In this document: positions 30,250 to 39,810 of the stretch, one piece after another | How positions within the stretch are numbered: position 1 is the first letter of the stretch | Layout of the letters: each line of letters begins with the position of its first letter | Origin: a virus | Strand: one strand, 5' to 3' | DNA length: 52,932 nucleotides | Virus record (IMG/VR): IMGVR_UViG_3300046170_000229 | Span: 1 to 52,932 of that record | Made by a program: the position numbers and the translations under genes | Notes under the pieces: model-generated | Told to the model about the DNA's origin: nothing | Seen by the model: only the letters and a program-made list of their open reading frames with translations | The model's database searches: none

Positions 30250-31892
30250 AACCACCTAAACCAAAAGCTAAAGGTAGAAAAAGAAAAGTTGCTACTCCAA
30301 AGATTTCAGAATCTGTTGCCAAAGCAAAAAAGTCAGCTACAGAATCTCTAACTAACTCTTACAAGAAATTAGAAAAAGCTAGAGAAAAGTATAAAGCTGA
30401 ACAAGAGAAGTATAAAACTAAAAAAGGAAAGTTAAAAGATTTAGACAATGCTCTAGAAGGTAAAGTTTCTACAGTTCTAGAGACTACTCAAATAGATGAA
30501 ACAACACCAAGTATTCAAAAAGTAATTGGTGAACGAGAGGTTATCTTTGAACCTAATGAAGGACCTCAAACAGAATTTTTAGCAGCACCCGAACGAGAAG
30601 TATTTTATGGTGGTGCAAGAGGTGGTGGTAAATCTTATGCGTTATTAATTGACCCATTAAGATTTTGTCATAAAGCTGCTCATCGTGGTTTATTTATTAG
30701 ACGTACGATGCCTGAACTAAGAGATATTATAAATCATTCTCTTAATCTTTATCCTAAAGCTTATCCCGGTGCAAAGTGGAGAGAGCAAGAAAAAGAATGG
30801 AGATTTCCTTCAGGTGCTAGAATAGAGTTTGGATACGCTGAGAACTTAACTGATGTACTTCGTTACCAAGGTCAATCGTACACTTGGATTGGAATAGATG
30901 AATTACCTCAGTATCCAACCGAAGATATTTATAATTTTCTTCGGTCATCTTTAAGAAGTGTTGACCCTAATATACCTGTTTATATTAGAGCAACAGGCAA
31001 CCCCGGAAACGTAGGTTCACATTGGGTAAAGAAAATGTTTGTTGAACCCGGAGAACCTAATAAATCTTTTGATGTACAGATTCCTACAATGGCAGGAACA
31101 AAGTCTATTACGAGAAGATTTATACCCGCTAAGTTACAAGATAATCCTTACTTAATGCAAACAGATGATTATCTTATTATGTTGTCATCCTTACCTGATG
31201 TTCAACGTAAACAATTCTTAGAAGGTGATTGGGATGCTTACGAAGATTCTAGTTTCCCTGAGTTTTCTAAAGAAGTTCATGTATTAGATAATTTTGAAAT
31301 ACCTAATAACTGGATGAGATTTAGAGCAGCCGACTGGGGGTATAGTTCACCTGCTTGTTGTTTATGGTTTGCTATTGACCATGATAATGTCATGTATGTT
31401 TATAGAGAATTATATACACAAAAAGTTACAGCAGATGAGTTTGCAAAACAAGTTATGGATTTAGAGTATGGAGAGTATATTAGATACGGTGTATTAGACT
31501 CTTCTACTTGGGCTAATCGAGGAGACGTTGGTCCTAGTATAGCAGAAACAATGATTAAAGAAGGATGTCGTTGGAGACCCTCTGATAGAAGTCCTAGAAG
31601 TCGTGTTAATGGTAAATTAGAAATACACAAAAGATTAAAGATAAATGAAGATACAGGCGAACCTAATCTATATATTTTAAATAGCTGTAAAAATTTATTA
31701 AGAACTTTACCTATGTTACCCCTAGATAAAAATAATAGTGAAGATGTAGATACAAAAGCAGAAGACCATGCGTATGATGCTTTAAGATATGGTTGTATGA
31801 GTAGACCAACACATCCACATAGTTTACAAACTCATTCACCTTTATCTAGAGAACAAAAATTTAAACCTGTAGATGAAGGATTTGGATACTAA
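30177..31892 (+). CDS. terL: terminase large subunit
   Basis: 571 residues from the ATG at 30177. An N-terminal extension of about 110 residues is basic and coiled-coil-like. The ATPase has Walker A GGARGGGKS (145-153) and Walker B YTWIGIDE (D241, E242). The nuclease shows ADWGY (D386), GVLDSSTW (D441) and EDHAYDALRYG (D534), the acidic triad of the terminase RNase-H fold. It drives and cuts DNA packaging. The basic N-terminal extension is longer than in typical large subunits. Confidence 0.95.
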   Translation: MVDEKDRQESNGHGITQDSNERLVEPPKPKAKGRKRKVATPKISESVAKAKKSATESLTNSYKKLEKAREKYKAEQEKYKTKKGKLKDLDNALEGKVSTVLETTQIDETTPSIQKVIGEREVIFEPNEGPQTEFLAAPEREVFYGGARGGGKSYALLIDPLRFCHKAAHRGLFIRRTMPELRDIINHSLNLYPKAYPGAKWREQEKEWRFPSGARIEFGYAENLTDVLRYQGQSYTWIGIDELPQYPTEDIYNFLRSSLRSVDPNIPVYIRATGNPGNVGSHWVKKMFVEPGEPNKSFDVQIPTMAGTKSITRRFIPAKLQDNPYLMQTDDYLIMLSSLPDVQRKQFLEGDWDAYEDSSFPEFSKEVHVLDNFEIPNNWMRFRAADWGYSSPACCLWFAIDHDNVMYVYRELYTQKVTADEFAKQVMDLEYGEYIRYGVLDSSTWANRGDVGPSIAETMIKEGCRWRPSDRSPRSRVNGKLEIHKRLKINEDTGEPNLYILNSCKNLLRTLPMLPLDKNNSEDVDTKAEDHAYDALRYGCMSRPTHPHSLQTHSPLSREQKFKPVDEGFGY

Positions 31893-32232
31893 AAAAAATA
31901 TTAAAATAGGATATAGAACATACTCTATTGAGAAAAACGATAAAGTATGGAATAAACAAACAGAATCCTATGGACAGTTTCTTTCTAAAGAAGGCATTAT
32001 TTGTATGTCTTCCGAAGAAGATAGCATATCACAAGCTAATACATTGTTACATGAGATACTCCACGGTATTGTGTATCAATGGGGTCTAGAATCCGAACTT
32101 GATGATAAAGAAGAACGAGTAGTTAATACAATATCAAATGGATTAACAACAGTTTTTCGAGATAACCCGTGGTTAATAAGCTTTATAAAAAATAAAGTAG
32201 AGGAGGAAAAACGGAATGATGAAAAAAAGTGA
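31873..32232 (+). CDS. HExxH zinc metallopeptidase, ImmA/IrrE-like
   Basis: 119 residues. The zinc motif HEILH lies at residues 60-64 (TLLHEILHGI), followed by an acidic DDKEERVVNTIS helix that may supply a third ligand. This layout resembles ImmA/IrrE-type or phage minimal peptidases. It overlaps the end of terL by 20 bases and lies between terL and portal, where a prohead protease might be expected; but the size and motif do not identify a substrate. Confidence 0.75.
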   Translation: MKDLDTKKNIKIGYRTYSIEKNDKVWNKQTESYGQFLSKEGIICMSSEEDSISQANTLLHEILHGIVYQWGLESELDDKEERVVNTISNGLTTVFRDNPWLISFIKNKVEEEKRNDEKK

Positions 32233-32452
32233 AATGAGCAAAGAAATTAAAACTGAATTAGGTACAACTTACAAGCAAGGTGAGTTAGGGTCTGCTGCTG
32301 ATGGTGCTGTAAAGAACAGTCTATTAACACAGGGCGGTACATTTCCTGCTGACGCTTATGCAGAAGGTAATATTGCATATCCTAAAGAAGCAAAATCTAC
32401 AGTAGATGGCTCAATACTTAAAAAATATTCTCAAGGTGACCTTGGCGAATAA
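32216..32452 (+). CDS. 78-residue hypothetical protein
   Basis: MMKKSEMSKEIKTELGTTYK, then Gly/Ala-rich sequence with GELGSAADGAVKNSLL and SQGDLGE at the end. Either of two adjacent ATGs (32216, 32219) could be used. It overlaps the peptidase gene by 17 bases and precedes the portal gene by six. Function unknown; a small virion or head protein is possible. Confidence 0.65.
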   Translation: MMKKSEMSKEIKTELGTTYKQGELGSAADGAVKNSLLTQGGTFPADAYAEGNIAYPKEAKSTVDGSILKKYSQGDLGE

Positions 32453-32458
32453 TATTTA

Positions 32459-34579
32459 ATGGACATAACGAACGATATAGATACAGGTACGGATGCTGTT
32501 CAGTCTCTTGCAGATGGAGAGACTGAAGAAATATATGGTTTAGGTGCGTTAATAGAAGATAAATTTAAAGTATCTGAAGATGCAAGATTATTTGATGAAA
32601 AAAGATGGTTAAGAGCATATAGGAACTATAGAGGAATCTATGGTCCTGATTTAGCATTTCGTGAAAACGAAAAATCTAAAGTATTTGTTAAAATAACAAA
32701 ATCTAAAGTCTTAGCTGCATATGGTCAAATAACTGAAGTTTTATTTTCTCAAGGAAAATTTCCTATTGGTATAGAGCCTACTACTGTACCAGAAGGTGCT
32801 TCTGAATATGCACATTTAAAACCTGAAGGAAAACAACAACAACCTGAAAGCCCTTATGGTTTCCCGGGAGATGGTAAAGAAATAAAACCCGGAACTACTA
32901 TTAATGAAATTTTAGGTGGCTTAAAAGATGAATATGGTTCATTACCTTTTGAAGATGGTCCTGCTCCTGATTTAAAATCTATGCCGCAAATACAACCGGC
33001 AAAATTAGCATCAGAGAGTATGGAAAAAGTAATTCATGACCAATTAGATGAATCTTTAGCTTCAACTGTGTTAAGGCACATTATCTTTGAAATGACGTTA
33101 CTAGGTACAGGTATTCTAAAAGGACCTTTTAACTATGAAAAGAAATTGCATAGTTGGGATAGAGACGAAGACACAGAAGAACTATTTTATAATCCAAAAA
33201 CAAAACTAACTCCTAAAATAGAAGCAGTTAGTTGTTGGGATTTTTACCAAGACCCTAATGCTACATCTATTGAAGATTGTAATTATGTTATTCAAAGACA
33301 TAAACTTACATCTTCAGATATGCGTGATTTATTAAATAGACCTTTCTTTAGAGAAACTGCTATTAGAAATTGTATACAAGCAGGACCTAACTATCAACAA
33401 CGTAGTTATGAAACATCTTTATATGATAGAGAAAATCAAGCAGATTACGACCAAGATAGATACGAAGTATTTGAGTATTGGGGTAAAATGGATGCTAGTC
33501 TTGCTGAAGAAGCAGGTTTAGAAATTGATTCTGATGAAGTAGATGTTTTAAATGAAGTAGATATTAATGCATGGGTATGTAATGGTCATATCTTAAGATT
33601 AGTATTAAATCCCTTTACACCATCAAGATTACCTTACATGGTGTGTCCTTATGAAATTAATCCTTATCAATTCTTTGGTGTGGGTATACCTGAAAATATG
33701 GATGATTCTCAACAAATTATGAATGGTCATGCAAGAATGGCTATTGATAACTTAGCACTAGCAGGTAATTTAGTTTTTGATGTTGATGAAACAATGTTAG
33801 TACCCGGACAAGATATGTCTGTTTATCCCGGAAAAATTTTTAGAAGACAAAGCGGTCAAACAGGTCAAGCAATACATGGTTTAAAATTCCCTAATACTGC
33901 AAATGAAAATCTAATGATGTTTGATAAGTTTAGACAACTAGCTGATGAATCAACAGGTATTCCTTCGTACTCTCACGGTCAAACAGGAATACAATCAACA
34001 ACTAGAACTGCAGCAGGTATGTCAATGTTATTAGGGGCTGCAGCTTTGAATATTAAAACAGTTATAAAAAATATAGATGATTATTTATTAAGACCTTTAG
34101 GAGAATCTTTATTTTCTTGGAATATGCAATTTAATAAAGACTCTAAAAAAATTAGAGGTGATTTAGTTATTAAAGCAAGAGGAACATCATCCTTAATGCA
34201 AAAAGAAGTAAGGTCACAAAGATTAATGACATTTATGCAAGTGGCATCAAATCCTGCACTAGCACCTTTTGTTAAGTTTCATACAATTCTTAAAGAAGTT
34301 GCTAAGTCAATGGATATTGACCCTGAGCAAGTTATTAATGACCCAGAGAAAGCTGCATTGTATATGAAAATGATGGGAGGACAAAATGAAAATCAACCGA
34401 CTGGGAATACTGGTGGAATCCCCGGCATGGGAAGTGTTGGAGGAGTACCTACAGGAGCAAATCCAAATGACCCAACGGGCGTTGGAGGTGGCAACATTGG
34501 AGTTGGAAGTGTTCCGACTGCAGGGGAAGCTCAATTCTCTTCGCCAAATTCTAGCCCTCAAGGAACAGGTGAACAGTAA
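32459..34579 (+). CDS. portal protein (P22-type)
   Basis: 706 residues, the length of P22-type portals. Recognisable blocks: LRAYRNYRGIYGPDLAFREN (near 55-75), then VSCWDFYQDPNATSIEDCNY, YMVCPYEINPYQFFGVGIPE and STTRTAAGMSMLLGAAALNI with a downstream IDDYLLRPLGESLF, which match the clip/wing/stem order of portals. It ends in a Gly/Asn/Pro-rich tail. It forms the dodecameric channel for DNA. No strong ribosome site precedes the ATG. Confidence 0.9.
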   Translation: MDITNDIDTGTDAVQSLADGETEEIYGLGALIEDKFKVSEDARLFDEKRWLRAYRNYRGIYGPDLAFRENEKSKVFVKITKSKVLAAYGQITEVLFSQGKFPIGIEPTTVPEGASEYAHLKPEGKQQQPESPYGFPGDGKEIKPGTTINEILGGLKDEYGSLPFEDGPAPDLKSMPQIQPAKLASESMEKVIHDQLDESLASTVLRHIIFEMTLLGTGILKGPFNYEKKLHSWDRDEDTEELFYNPKTKLTPKIEAVSCWDFYQDPNATSIEDCNYVIQRHKLTSSDMRDLLNRPFFRETAIRNCIQAGPNYQQRSYETSLYDRENQADYDQDRYEVFEYWGKMDASLAEEAGLEIDSDEVDVLNEVDINAWVCNGHILRLVLNPFTPSRLPYMVCPYEINPYQFFGVGIPENMDDSQQIMNGHARMAIDNLALAGNLVFDVDETMLVPGQDMSVYPGKIFRRQSGQTGQAIHGLKFPNTANENLMMFDKFRQLADESTGIPSYSHGQTGIQSTTRTAAGMSMLLGAAALNIKTVIKNIDDYLLRPLGESLFSWNMQFNKDSKKIRGDLVIKARGTSSLMQKEVRSQRLMTFMQVASNPALAPFVKFHTILKEVAKSMDIDPEQVINDPEKAALYMKMMGGQNENQPTGNTGGIPGMGSVGGVPTGANPNDPTGVGGGNIGVGSVPTAGEAQFSSPNSSPQGTGEQ

Positions 34580-34584
34580 ATAAC

Positions 34585-35949
34585 ATGGCAGACACAAAGA
34601 CATCAGAAGTATTATCTACAGAAGCAGGTGAACAAAAAGATTTAGGCTTATATTCTCAAGGTAAATTAAAATTAAATTATGACGAAGAAGCAGGAATATG
34701 GAAACAAGAATATGAAGCTGTTAAACCTTCTAAAATGTTTATTCCTCCTCCTCCTAAAGAAGTTAAATTACCTACTGATATATCAGTGCCTACATTACCT
34801 TTTGAACCATCTTTACCTGCTCAACCTGCTGAACCTATTGTTCAACCTAGGGAAAAAGGTGAAAGTCTTATTGAGAAACAACAACGTGAAAAAGAAGAAC
34901 GTTTTGGTCCGGGTCAAGACCCTATGACATTCTCTAAAACAATGTCTAATATACTTACTCCGGGTACAGAACAATTTAAGTACTATGATACAAGAAATAT
35001 ATTAAAACAAGAGGGAAACCAATTAACTGTTAATTTTGATATGATAGATGAAGCAGGAGGTTATGGAATACCTTCTATTGCAGGTGGTTTATTTAAAGCA
35101 GGAGAAAAAGATATTATACAAACTACAATTACTAATTTAACAAATGCAGGAATAATAGAAGGTGCAGAAATTGATAAAGCAGAAGGAATGTACACCTTTA
35201 CTGTTAACCAAGATAAAATGAATAAATACACAGAAAATGTTTCTTCCTTAGCTAATAAGATAACTGGAGGAAGAGGTCCTAATGGTGAGTATATACCTCC
35301 TAATGAATATTTATTAGATGAATTAGGTAAACTAGGTAAAGAAGAAGCTACTAAATTTATATCTGAAATGGCTATAGCTTCAGATAATGACCAGTTAAAA
35401 ACTATTATTGATAGGGCTGTTAATTTTGGTGACAAAGGTGCAGCAGCAGCGTTATTAACTTTTCAACAAGGTGATGAACCTCTAGATTTAGATGCTAAAG
35501 GATTTTTAGGATTTGATAAATACAATGATGCATTTAAAGAAGCATACACAAAAACATTAAACGAATTAAAAGATTCACAAGGTGAAGCACCCTCTGCAAG
35601 TCAATCAGAAGGTAGACCTACACTTGAAGAACGTAGGGCAGAAACTAAAAGAATAGATAATTTAAATAGAGAAGAAAAAGATAAACTATTAGATGAATTA
35701 GACACTTTATTAAAACAAAAAGAAGATGAAAGAAATAAGTCTTCTCAAGGTTTAACCTCTGCTCAAAAAGAAGTTTTAGCAGGAAGTACTTCTAAATCAT
35801 CTGGTGGAGGAACATTAGGAACTCCCCCTTCAGGAGGTACACCTAAATCAGGAGGTACACCTAAAAAAGGTACTGGAGCATCAGGACCACCCGGATTTAC
35901 CCCTAAAAAATCAAAGACACCGACTGGTGTTAGAAGACCGGGAAGATAA
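34585..35949 (+). CDS. hypothetical head-gene protein, Pro-rich and Gly-rich
   Basis: 454 residues. A Pro-rich N-terminal segment (PPPPKEVKLPTDISVPTLP) is followed by a helical globular middle and a C-terminal low-complexity tail with two SGGTPK repeats and a basic end (PTGVRRPGR). Between portal and scaffold genes it may be a head-associated or packaging-related protein. The 15-base DNA repeats behind SGGTPK lie near 35832-35862. No family recognised. Confidence 0.65.
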   Translation: MADTKTSEVLSTEAGEQKDLGLYSQGKLKLNYDEEAGIWKQEYEAVKPSKMFIPPPPKEVKLPTDISVPTLPFEPSLPAQPAEPIVQPREKGESLIEKQQREKEERFGPGQDPMTFSKTMSNILTPGTEQFKYYDTRNILKQEGNQLTVNFDMIDEAGGYGIPSIAGGLFKAGEKDIIQTTITNLTNAGIIEGAEIDKAEGMYTFTVNQDKMNKYTENVSSLANKITGGRGPNGEYIPPNEYLLDELGKLGKEEATKFISEMAIASDNDQLKTIIDRAVNFGDKGAAAALLTFQQGDEPLDLDAKGFLGFDKYNDAFKEAYTKTLNELKDSQGEAPSASQSEGRPTLEERRAETKRIDNLNREEKDKLLDELDTLLKQKEDERNKSSQGLTSAQKEVLAGSTSKSSGGGTLGTPPSGGTPKSGGTPKKGTGASGPPGFTPKKSKTPTGVRRPGR

Positions 35950-35953
35950 CAAG

Positions 35954-35992
35954 TTTCTACAAACGTAGAAAAGCACTAGAATTTCTCTAGTG
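35954..35992 (+). repeat. two perfect hairpins before the terminator
   Basis: TTTCTAC-AAAC-GTAGAAA (35954-35971) and CACTAGA-ATTTC-TCTAGTG (35974-35992), each with seven pairs. With the terminator stem at 35997 they form a run of three hairpins in 80 bases. They may protect or process the 3' end of the portal transcript. Confidence 0.7.
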
Positions 35993-35996
35993 TTAA

Positions 35997-36032
35997 AAGG
36001 GCTACCTAGGATAACCTAGCCCCCTTATTTTT
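35997..36032 (+). terminator. rho-independent terminator between the head gene and scaffold
   Basis: GGGCTA / TAGCCC stem (alternative inner pairing CTAGG / CCTAG) followed by CCTTATTTTTT. Gap 35950-36096 otherwise holds no gene; the last 60 bases before scaffold show no clear promoter. Confidence 0.8.
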
Positions 36033-36096
36033 TACACAACAAAATAAGAGCTACCTGTTACCATTCGCAGCCCTCGTAACTTAAAAGGAGTTATTC

Positions 36097-36999
36097 ATGA
36101 ATGAAGAAGAAAAGCAAACTGAAGTTATTGAGGAAGGCAAAGAATCAACACCCGTTGAGACTAAGTCTGAATCATTAGGAAGTCCAAAACCTTACAAAAA
36201 CAAAGACCGTGAGGATGTTTGGAAAGACGATGAACCCAATAATGAAAAGAGTGCAGCTACCGTTGACAAGGACACCGAAGAAGATTCTAAGGCTACTCCG
36301 GATGAACAACGCCCTGCAAGTGCTGAAGAAAAAGTGTTTAAGAAACGTTATGACGACCTTAAACGCCATCACGATTCGACTATCGGAAAGCACAAAGATG
36401 AACTTTTAAAACTTAAAAAGCAAGTCGAACAAGCCGCTAAAAAAGCCTATCTACCTCAAATGTCTAAAGATGAATTAGATGATTGGAGAAAAGATAATCC
36501 TGAAATGTATGATGTTATGAAAACATTAGCATATGAGGAAGCTGATGAAAAAACAAAAGCTGTTGAAGTTAAATTGGAAGAGATTAAAAATGCTCAACTA
36601 AATTTATCTAGAGAAAAAGCAGAAGTGGAATTATTAAAATTACACCCTGACTTTTATGAAATCAAAGGCAGCGATGAGTTTCATGAGTGGGCGGATAAGC
36701 AAGATGACATGATTAAAAATTGGCTATATAACAATTTTGATAATGCTAAACTTGCTGCTAGAGCAATTGATTTATATAAGATGGACTCAGGTTTATCTAA
36801 AAAAGCAAAAGTATCTAGTTCAGAAGCTAAAGCGGAAGCAGCAAAAGCTGTTACTAAAACTCGTACTGGTGATGAAAACAAAATGAAGGAAAAGAAAGTT
36901 TGGAGTTTAAAAGAAATATCCAAACTTAAACCTTATGAGTTTGATAAGTTAGAAAAGGAAATCGACACTGCTAAACGAGAAGGTAGAATCACATCTTAA
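36097..36999 (+). CDS. scaffolding protein
   Basis: 300 residues. A disordered acidic N terminus (first 75 residues rich in Glu, Asp, Ser, Thr), then a long coiled-coil-like helical region (KHKDELLKLKKQVEQAAKKA; KAVEVKLEEIKNAQLNLSRE), and a Lys-rich helical C terminus (WSLKEISKLKPYEFDKLEKE) of the type that binds capsid protein. It sits directly before the major capsid gene, 29 bases away. AAGGAG precedes the ATG. Scaffold is the fitting role. Confidence 0.8.
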   Translation: MNEEEKQTEVIEEGKESTPVETKSESLGSPKPYKNKDREDVWKDDEPNNEKSAATVDKDTEEDSKATPDEQRPASAEEKVFKKRYDDLKRHHDSTIGKHKDELLKLKKQVEQAAKKAYLPQMSKDELDDWRKDNPEMYDVMKTLAYEEADEKTKAVEVKLEEIKNAQLNLSREKAEVELLKLHPDFYEIKGSDEFHEWADKQDDMIKNWLYNNFDNAKLAARAIDLYKMDSGLSKKAKVSSSEAKAEAAKAVTKTRTGDENKMKEKKVWSLKEISKLKPYEFDKLEKEIDTAKREGRITS

Positions 37000-37028
37000 C
37001 TAAATAACAATAATAAAGGAGAAATAAA

Positions 37029-37928
37029 ATGGCAGTATCAAGAAGTTCCGGTTACGGAAATTTGCCTAACGATAATTTTATCCCTCAGATATTTAGTCAA
37101 AAAGTTCAAAAATTCTTCAGAAGAGCGTCTGTTGTTGAGGATATCACAAATACAGATTATGCCGGAGAGATTGAAAATTTTGGCGATACTGTGAAAATTA
37201 TCAAAGAACCTGTAGTAAGTGTACAAGCTTACACAAGAGGTTCAGTAGTAAACCCGCAAGATTTAGCTGATGACCAAATTACTATGGTTGTCGACCAAGC
37301 TAATGCTTTTGCATTTAAAGTAGACGACATTGAAGAAAGACATTCTCACATTAACTTTGAGAGTGTTGCAACTTCATCAGGTGCGTATGCTCTTAAGAAT
37401 AACTATGACCAAAACGTATTATCAAATATGTTCTCAGGTGCAGGAACTACAATTGGTTCAGATGGCTCAGGACAAGATGTAGGTTTTGGTAGTTCAGAGA
37501 TTGACCCATTAAATGTAATGGCAAATCATTCTAAGAGACTAAACGCAGCAGACATCCCATTTGAAAACAGATGGTTTGTTGCTTCACCTGCTTTTTACGA
37601 GCAATTACAGCAAACTGACTCTAAGTTACTTGACACACGTTTTTCAGGAGACGCTGATGGCGTTCTGAGAAATGGTAAAGTGTACGAAGGAAACATTGGT
37701 GGTTTTACTTTATATATGAGTAATAACTTACCTGCTTCTTCAACATCTAACTATGAGAAGATATTATCAGGTCACATGTCTTCAGCTTCAACAGCAAATC
37801 ATATTGCTAAAATTGAAGTTGTAAGAGACCCTGATTCTTTTGCTGATGTTGTACGTGGTTTACACGTTTTCGGAAGAAAAGTATTAAGAACAGAAGCTCT
37901 ACTTGCAGAGCATATATTAATCGACTAA
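37029..37928 (+). CDS. major capsid protein
   Basis: 299 residues with strong AAGGAG before the ATG. The N-terminal arm (FSQKVQKFFRRASVVEDITN) is followed by a body with GDTVKIIKEP, ALKNNYDQNVLSNMFSGAGT and DIPFENRWFVASPAFYEQL, then ADVVRGLHVFGRKVLRTEAL near the end, which read like an HK97-fold capsid protein of the kind found in marine podoviruses. Position after scaffold supports it. Confidence 0.85.
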   Translation: MAVSRSSGYGNLPNDNFIPQIFSQKVQKFFRRASVVEDITNTDYAGEIENFGDTVKIIKEPVVSVQAYTRGSVVNPQDLADDQITMVVDQANAFAFKVDDIEERHSHINFESVATSSGAYALKNNYDQNVLSNMFSGAGTTIGSDGSGQDVGFGSSEIDPLNVMANHSKRLNAADIPFENRWFVASPAFYEQLQQTDSKLLDTRFSGDADGVLRNGKVYEGNIGGFTLYMSNNLPASSTSNYEKILSGHMSSASTANHIAKIEVVRDPDSFADVVRGLHVFGRKVLRTEALLAEHILID

Positions 37929-37946
37929 TAGAGGAGGAACTATATT

Positions 37947-38390
37947 ATGACAGCATATAATAGCAGTGTTACTTCTACTAACATTCCTGCAAAAAGGGGT
38001 GCTAGTATTCCAAGAGTAATATCAGACGTAGTAGATTTTTCTTCTACTACAAATGCTTCAGGCGATACTTTTGATATCTTACCTATTCCGGCTAACTCTT
38101 TAGTTTTAGCTGCAGGTTTTGATATTATGACAGTAGGTACTGGTTCAGGTACAGTTGCACTAGGAGATAGTGTAGATGCAGACCAGTATGTTGCAGCAGT
38201 AAATTTACAAGCTGCAGGACAAAAAGTAACGTTGGACGCTAACTATGCCTATTCTTCTGCTGATGCTATAAGAGCAACTATTGCTACAGCAGCAGTGAAT
38301 GGAGTAATTAGAGTATGGGCTTGTGTTATTTCACTAGATGATGGTGGAACATTATCTGATAGTGATACACAAACATCAACTTACTCATAA
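37947..38390 (+). CDS. small head or decoration-type protein
   Basis: 147 residues with GGAGG upstream. A beta-rich, Ser/Thr/Ala-rich sequence (FDILPIPANSLVLAAGFDIM; VTLDANYAYSSADAIRATIA; RVWACVISLDDG) typical of small capsid decoration or head-completion proteins. It follows the major capsid gene by 18 bases and is closed by a hairpin. Function inferred from fold-like pattern and position. Confidence 0.65.
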   Translation: MTAYNSSVTSTNIPAKRGASIPRVISDVVDFSSTTNASGDTFDILPIPANSLVLAAGFDIMTVGTGSGTVALGDSVDADQYVAAVNLQAAGQKVTLDANYAYSSADAIRATIATAAVNGVIRVWACVISLDDGGTLSDSDTQTSTYS

Positions 38391-38402
38391 TACATAAATA
38401 AC

Positions 38403-38426
38403 AAAGGGGGGTTTATTCCCCCCTTT
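38403..38426 (+). terminator. terminator hairpin after the capsid operon
   Basis: Perfect AAAGGGGGG-TTTATT-CCCCCCTTT stem, nine pairs, 13 bases after the decoration-type gene. The following AATTAAATTT is not a pure T run, so termination may be partial. Confidence 0.75.
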
Positions 38427-38439
38427 AATTAAATTTAAA

Positions 38440-38730
38440 ATGCCAATATATATTTATGAAAATACTAAAACAGGTAAAGTATGGGAAGAGAATGTTCCCT
38501 ATGAAGATAGAAATAAAATTGTTAAAAAAGATATAATTAGAATACCTGCAGCTACTAATATGCTTCGTATTTTAAATACAAATGAAAATAAAATTAGAGA
38601 CCGTTTAGGTAGTATGGCTCAACAAGGTTATAAACAAAGAGATACTTTAGAAAAAAAAGGATTAATAAAAGTTTCTAACACTGAAAAAGAAAGTAGAGAG
38701 AAACGCAAACAAAAAAGGAAATGGGTGTAA
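38440..38730 (+). CDS. hypothetical small protein with basic C terminus
   Basis: 96 residues. MPIYIYENTKTGKVWEENVP is reminiscent of FmdB-type proteins, but the Cys pairs of that family are missing. The rest is helical and ends in KESREKRKQKRKWV. It directly precedes the tail adaptor gene with no gap. Probably a head-tail connector helper; unverified. Confidence 0.65.
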   Translation: MPIYIYENTKTGKVWEENVPYEDRNKIVKKDIIRIPAATNMLRILNTNENKIRDRLGSMAQQGYKQRDTLEKKGLIKVSNTEKESREKRKQKRKWV

Positions 38731-39810
38731 ATGAATTACTTACAATTATGTAATGCTGTATTATTAGAACTTAATGAAGTTGTTCTTACTTCTGCAAATT
38801 TTGCAGATAGTAGAGGTGTACAATCAGCAACCAAAGAATTTGTTAATAAAGCTGTTTCTGATTTATATAGTGCAGAAGTAGAGTGGGCATGGTTACATAC
38901 TTCTACTACTCAAGATACTATAGTAGGTCAACAAGAATACACACTACCTACAGATATGAGAAAAGTAGATTTTGAATCTTTTTATCTTACTCCTAAACAA
39001 GTTATATCTAATAATGAATTTACCAGTAATATATCTAATTGGACAACAGTTTCAGGTTCTCCTTCTTATTCATCTTTAGGTAACGGTAGAATATTATTAA
39101 ATAATTCAGAAGTTACTCAGGCTGTTACGGTTACAACAAATAGACAATATCAACTAGCAGTAAGAGTAATGGGAGGTACGGTTAACCTTAAAGTAGGTAC
39201 TTCATCAGGAGACAGTAGTATTATTAATACTAATATATCTGTTGCAAATGTAGGAGAAGGTAAAATGCATTATGTATTATTTACTCCTACTGTTTCTACT
39301 ATTTATGTAGGTTTAGCTAATACTGCAAGTGCAGATTACTATGTTGATTTTATAAAATTAGCAGAAGACTTTCAACCTTTTAAATTAAGGTACATTGCTT
39401 ATGATGATTTTTTAAGAGATTATAGCCATAGAGATTTTGATACAGATGTTAAATATAAAAAACCTGATAGAGTTTATAGAACACAAAATCACACTAGTTT
39501 TGGTTTAACACCTATTCCTAATAAAGATACTTATACAATAAATTATGAATATTTTAAAACACATACAAATTTAAGTAGTTCTACAGACGAACCTTTATTA
39601 CCCTCTAGATATCATAATGTTATAGTAAATAGAGCAAAATATTATTTATATAAATTACGTTCTGATGTTCCTATGGCAAATATAGCTAATGCTGAATACG
39701 AAGATGGTGTTAAAAGAATTAGAATAGAAATGTTAAATAAACCTGATTACATAAGAGATTTAAGAGTAAATCTTAATACTTTATCTTCAGGAGGTTTAAC
39801 TAACGTCTAA
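38731..39810 (+). CDS. head-tail adaptor-type protein with inserted carbohydrate-binding-like domain
   Basis: 359 residues. Residues 1-90 (LCNAVLLELNEV; ATKEFVNKAVSDLYS; EWAWLHT; QEYTLPTDMRKV) and about 215-359 (YDDFLRDYSHRDF; LPSRYHNVIVNRAKYYLYK) match the adaptor or tail-tube A-type proteins of podoviruses. Between them, about 91-214, is a beta-sandwich-like stretch (NNEFTSNISNWTT; VTTNRQYQLAVRVMGG; YYVDFIKLAEDF) typical of CBM4/9-type modules. The insert may sit on the outside of the tail. It overlaps the next start by one base. Confidence 0.7.
   Translation: MNYLQLCNAVLLELNEVVLTSANFADSRGVQSATKEFVNKAVSDLYSAEVEWAWLHTSTTQDTIVGQQEYTLPTDMRKVDFESFYLTPKQVISNNEFTSNISNWTTVSGSPSYSSLGNGRILLNNSEVTQAVTVTTNRQYQLAVRVMGGTVNLKVGTSSGDSSIINTNISVANVGEGKMHYVLFTPTVSTIYVGLANTASADYYVDFIKLAEDFQPFKLRYIAYDDFLRDYSHRDFDTDVKYKKPDRVYRTQNHTSFGLTPIPNKDTYTINYEYFKTHTNLSSSTDEPLLPSRYHNVIVNRAKYYLYKLRSDVPMANIANAEYEDGVKRIRIEMLNKPDYIRDLRVNLNTLSSGGLTNV

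Noticed and set aside
38440-38730. FmdB-type zinc ribbon
   Set aside because: Only the MPIYIYE start is similar; the Cys pairs are absent.
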